NCBI GenBank assembly: GCA_050288085.1
Contig: JBNKDD010000313.1
Coordinates: forward strand, 1 to 6,568
Length of the DNA: 6,568 nt
Direction: 5' to 3'
DNA from: JBNKDD01 sp050288085
Lineage (GTDB): Bacteria; Chloroflexota; Anaerolineae; Aggregatilineales; UBA3940
The notes below the pieces were generated by a model. The model was not told where the DNA came from, searched no databases, and worked only from the letters and a program-made list of their open reading frames with translations. A program made the position numbers and the translations under genes. Each line of letters starts with the position of its first letter. Position 1 is the stretch's first letter. Positions 4,322 through 6,568 of the stretch are shown piece by piece.

Positions 4322-6568
4322 CTATTCGGCAGGTTCTCCTTCTAACGGAGGTTCTTCTATTATCAATGGGCCAGCAGCCCCATTCAGAACTTCATGTTCA
4401 GGAGTAAGGGTTCCATTGGAACCGGCACCTGTTGTAGGTGGCAGCACAGTCTGGCGCAAAACCGAATGGATAATCCCGCTGCGCCGCTTCATGATAATTA
4501 CCGTTACGTCGGCATTCTTAGCAACCTGGGCCGGGATTGACCCGGTGAGCAGGTTACGCAGCAGCGGCTCCTGGGTGGCTCCCATTATCACCATATCGTG
4601 CTTCTTCGACGTTTCTAAGATCGTGTCCGCAACATTCGTTCCTTCAACCAACTGGGTGGTGAGGTTCTCATAATCCATGCTGGTTTCAATCACATCACGG
4701 ATGATCTGTAGTGCACGTGCACGTTGATTCTCCTGCGCATTGACCGGAATCACCGATATCACATGAACACGGGCCGGATTTTCCGAATCACCGGACTGGC
4801 GGGCCATGCTTACCGCCAGCTTGACAGCCCGGCGGCTGTTTGGTCCGGAGGCAATCGGGACCAGGATTGAATTAATCGGGCGTTCTTTGCGATAGCGCAC
4901 TAACGCGATATCGGTTGGCGGGTTATCCACCACCGAGTCGATCACACTGCCGAACAGCCGTCCAGCCGAGTTCGTGTAACCCGGCCAGCCCAGCACAATC
5001 ATATGGCTGGCACTTTCGATAGCTGTTTTCTTAATAGACTCGGCGACATTCCGGCCCAGGCGGATCATAGTGTGTACGGGCACATCCAACTGCCGGGCCT
5101 CTGCAATGAGCGTTTCTAGATAGGGCTTTCCCTCTCTCAGGAAAACACGCCCATCGGCCAGAGTTAGCTGCGGCGGCACTCTGGCGACATGGAGCGCCAG
5201 GACTTCTCCCTGGCGATCACTGGCAATCAATGCACCGATTTTCCCCAGGATGCGGGCCTGTTCGTGAGTGGCAACAGGAACAATCACCGAGTATTTCCGG
5301 GCAACCAGCACTTCTTCGAGTAGGATTTCGCTGGGGGTTTCCAATTTCTCAATGCGGGAGAATACCCCATAGTAGAGCAGCAGTCCGCCGATGATCCAGC
5401 CAATGGAAATCAGAAAGATCTCTGGTTCATAGGTATACAGGAAAACCAGCAACGCGACTTGAGTCAGGATTCCAATGATGGGAGTAACCGGGTAGCCCGG
5501 AATATGGAATCCACGTTCCAATTCTGGCATTTTAATCCGCAACACCATTGCAGAAATATTGACCTGGATAAACAAAAACAGGAACATGATGTCAGCCGCC
5601 GCTGCTACCCGTTCGATGGGTAACAGCCAGGCCATCGTAATGATCAATGCGCCGGAAATGACCACCGCCCAGACCGGGGTATGCCGCCGATGGTGAATCA
5701 CACTGAACAACGAAGGCAGGTTATGGTCACGGCCCATCGCAAAACTGACCCGCGAACTTGAATAAGTGGTGGCGTTCAGGGCAGACATGGTACTCGCCAA
5801 ACCGCTGATCAAGATCAACAGACCACCAACCCCCCAGGGGAAGATTTGTTCAGCTACACGAACAATGGCCGTTTCTTTTTCCAGGCCCAGGTATTCGTAT
5901 ACCGCGATGCCACCGGCGTCCGCCGGAACCTTAGTCGCACCGAGCGCCGCGAAGGCGACCAGCACATAGATCACTACCGAAATGGCAATCGAGGCAAAGA
6001 TTGCACGCGGCACATTGCGATTGGGGTCGATCACCTCTTCACCGCTCTGAGCGATAATTTCGTACCCCTCAAAAGCGATAAAGGTCAACCCCATTGCCAC
6101 AATTACTGCCGGTACGCCCTCTGGGAAGAAATCCGTCGTAAAGGCTAGTGACCAATCCGGTTTACCAAAGATCACCGCCGCGCCAAAAATAACAAAAAGG
6201 CCCAGAATGAACACCTTCGCTAAGGTGATAATGTTACCTACCGCGCCAGTTTCAGATGCACCCAGGAAGTTGATATAGGTAAAGAGGATGGCGATTCCAG
6301 TCATGAAAAGGAGCTTCATGAGGTCGTGACCGGCAAACCCCAGCACCGTCCCCTCAAGGACCGGCAGCCCGCCGATCTCCCATAATTCAAGGGCAAATGA
6401 GCCAAAGGCTAACGCATAAAGACTTCCGGCAACGGCATGGGCGAACCAACTCATCCAACCAGAGAGGAACCCCTGAGCTCCCCCCAGTGCTTCCTTAACC
6501 CAAAGATATCCCCCACCAGCTTCCGGAAAAGCAGAACCCAGCTCGGCATAGCTCATCGCCGTAAAGCT
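4322..6568 (-). CDS. APC-family amino-acid permease fused to two UspA domains (start outside window)
   Basis: Inner-membrane secondary transporter, probably for amino acids, with a cytosolic regulatory tail. The frame is open to the window edge (SFTAMSYAELGSAFPEAGG), and this motif normally ends helix 2. The Met at 6556 is therefore internal, and roughly 50-70 residues with TM1 are missing. Numbering from that Met, about ten membrane helices lie between 28 and 400, with APC signatures AFEGYEIIAQ (161-170) and GEEVIDPNRNVPRAI (172-186). UspA domain 1 (about 420-556) has an intact G-2x-G-9x-GS ATP motif (G523 to S537). UspA domain 2 (about 559-691) starts VPIAS but its motif (G659 to S673) lacks the second Gly, with Gln there. 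A 50-residue Pro/Gly/acidic tail ends the protein. The fusion suggests transport gated by nucleotide or stress state. Substrate is unknown. Confidence 0.93.
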   Translation of the reverse strand, partial: SFTAMSYAELGSAFPEAGGGYLWVKEALGGAQGFLSGWMSWFAHAVAGSLYALAFGSFALELWEIGGLPVLEGTVLGFAGHDLMKLLFMTGIAILFTYINFLGASETGAVGNIITLAKVFILGLFVIFGAAVIFGKPDWSLAFTTDFFPEGVPAVIVAMGLTFIAFEGYEIIAQSGEEVIDPNRNVPRAIFASIAISVVIYVLVAFAALGATKVPADAGGIAVYEYLGLEKETAIVRVAEQIFPWGVGGLLILISGLASTMSALNATTYSSSRVSFAMGRDHNLPSLFSVIHHRRHTPVWAVVISGALIITMAWLLPIERVAAAADIMFLFLFIQVNISAMVLRIKMPELERGFHIPGYPVTPIIGILTQVALLVFLYTYEPEIFLISIGWIIGGLLLYYGVFSRIEKLETPSEILLEEVLVARKYSVIVPVATHEQARILGKIGALIASDRQGEVLALHVARVPPQLTLADGRVFLREGKPYLETLIAEARQLDVPVHTMIRLGRNVAESIKKTAIESASHMIVLGWPGYTNSAGRLFGSVIDSVVDNPPTDIALVRYRKERPINSILVPIASGPNSRRAVKLAVSMARQSGDSENPARVHVISVIPVNAQENQRARALQIIRDVIETSMDYENLTTQLVEGTNVADTILETSKKHDMVIMGATQEPLLRNLLTGSIPAQVAKNADVTVIIMKRRSGIIHSVLRQTVLPPTTGAGSNGTLTPEHEVLNGAAGPLIIEEPPLEGEPAE

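Noticed and set aside
5766..6148. Plus-strand open frames opposite the permease
   Set aside because: They are antisense to well-conserved APC helices, and their proteins show no domain or membrane pattern.
6554..6556. Met at 6556 as the true start of the permease
   Set aside because: The frame stays open upstream to the window edge with in-family residues (SFTA), and this motif is the end of TM2 in APC proteins, so TM1 must lie outside.

Overview
The window carries five protein-coding genes in a layout typical of a free-living bacterium. The style of the proteins suggests Chloroflexota (Anaerolineae-like). The clues are a surface lipoprotein whose acylated cysteine is followed by a long Pro/Thr 'TPTP' linker, a small SpoIIAA/STAS-like protein beginning MPYHIE, and an amino-acid permease fused to universal-stress domains. 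This is an inference from style, not from a marker gene. Base composition is mid-range in the genes and clearly AT-rich in the one large intergenic gap. I see no tRNA, rRNA, CRISPR array, transposase or phage gene.

Left block, minus strand (about 15-1731): a small STAS-like protein is followed after 68 nt by a class-III PLP aminotransferase. They may be co-transcribed. In both, the Shine-Dalgarno context supports a start slightly downstream of the longest possible ORF. The aminotransferase has Glu where the family normally has the PLP-contacting Asp. A hairpin sits over its stop codon.

Central control region (about 1732-2131): an AT-rich divergent intergenic gap with several inverted repeats. 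These include a perfect 8-bp dyad, a 21-bp-arm imperfect palindrome with an internal TCACTA direct repeat, and a stem-loop just upstream of the ribosome-binding site of the rightward gene. This is the densest unexplained structure in the window.

Right block, plus strand (2132-4209): a secreted, lipid-anchored gluzincin metallopeptidase of the peptidase-MA type (HEVAH plus a downstream REGLAVY Glu). It is followed 65 nt later by a small thioredoxin-fold protein that keeps only one cysteine. The two could share a transcript. A strong GC-rich hairpin at 4260-4297 separates them from the convergent gene.

Right edge, minus strand (4322-6568, start outside the window): an APC-superfamily amino-acid permease with two C-terminal UspA domains. 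The first has an intact ATP-binding glycine motif and the second a degenerate one, which suggests nucleotide-sensing control of transport.

Nothing in the window amounts to a clearly new multi-gene system. The best leads are the palindrome-rich intergenic region, the asymmetric tandem-Usp permease, the single-Cys thioredoxin-like protein and the altered aminotransferase active site.
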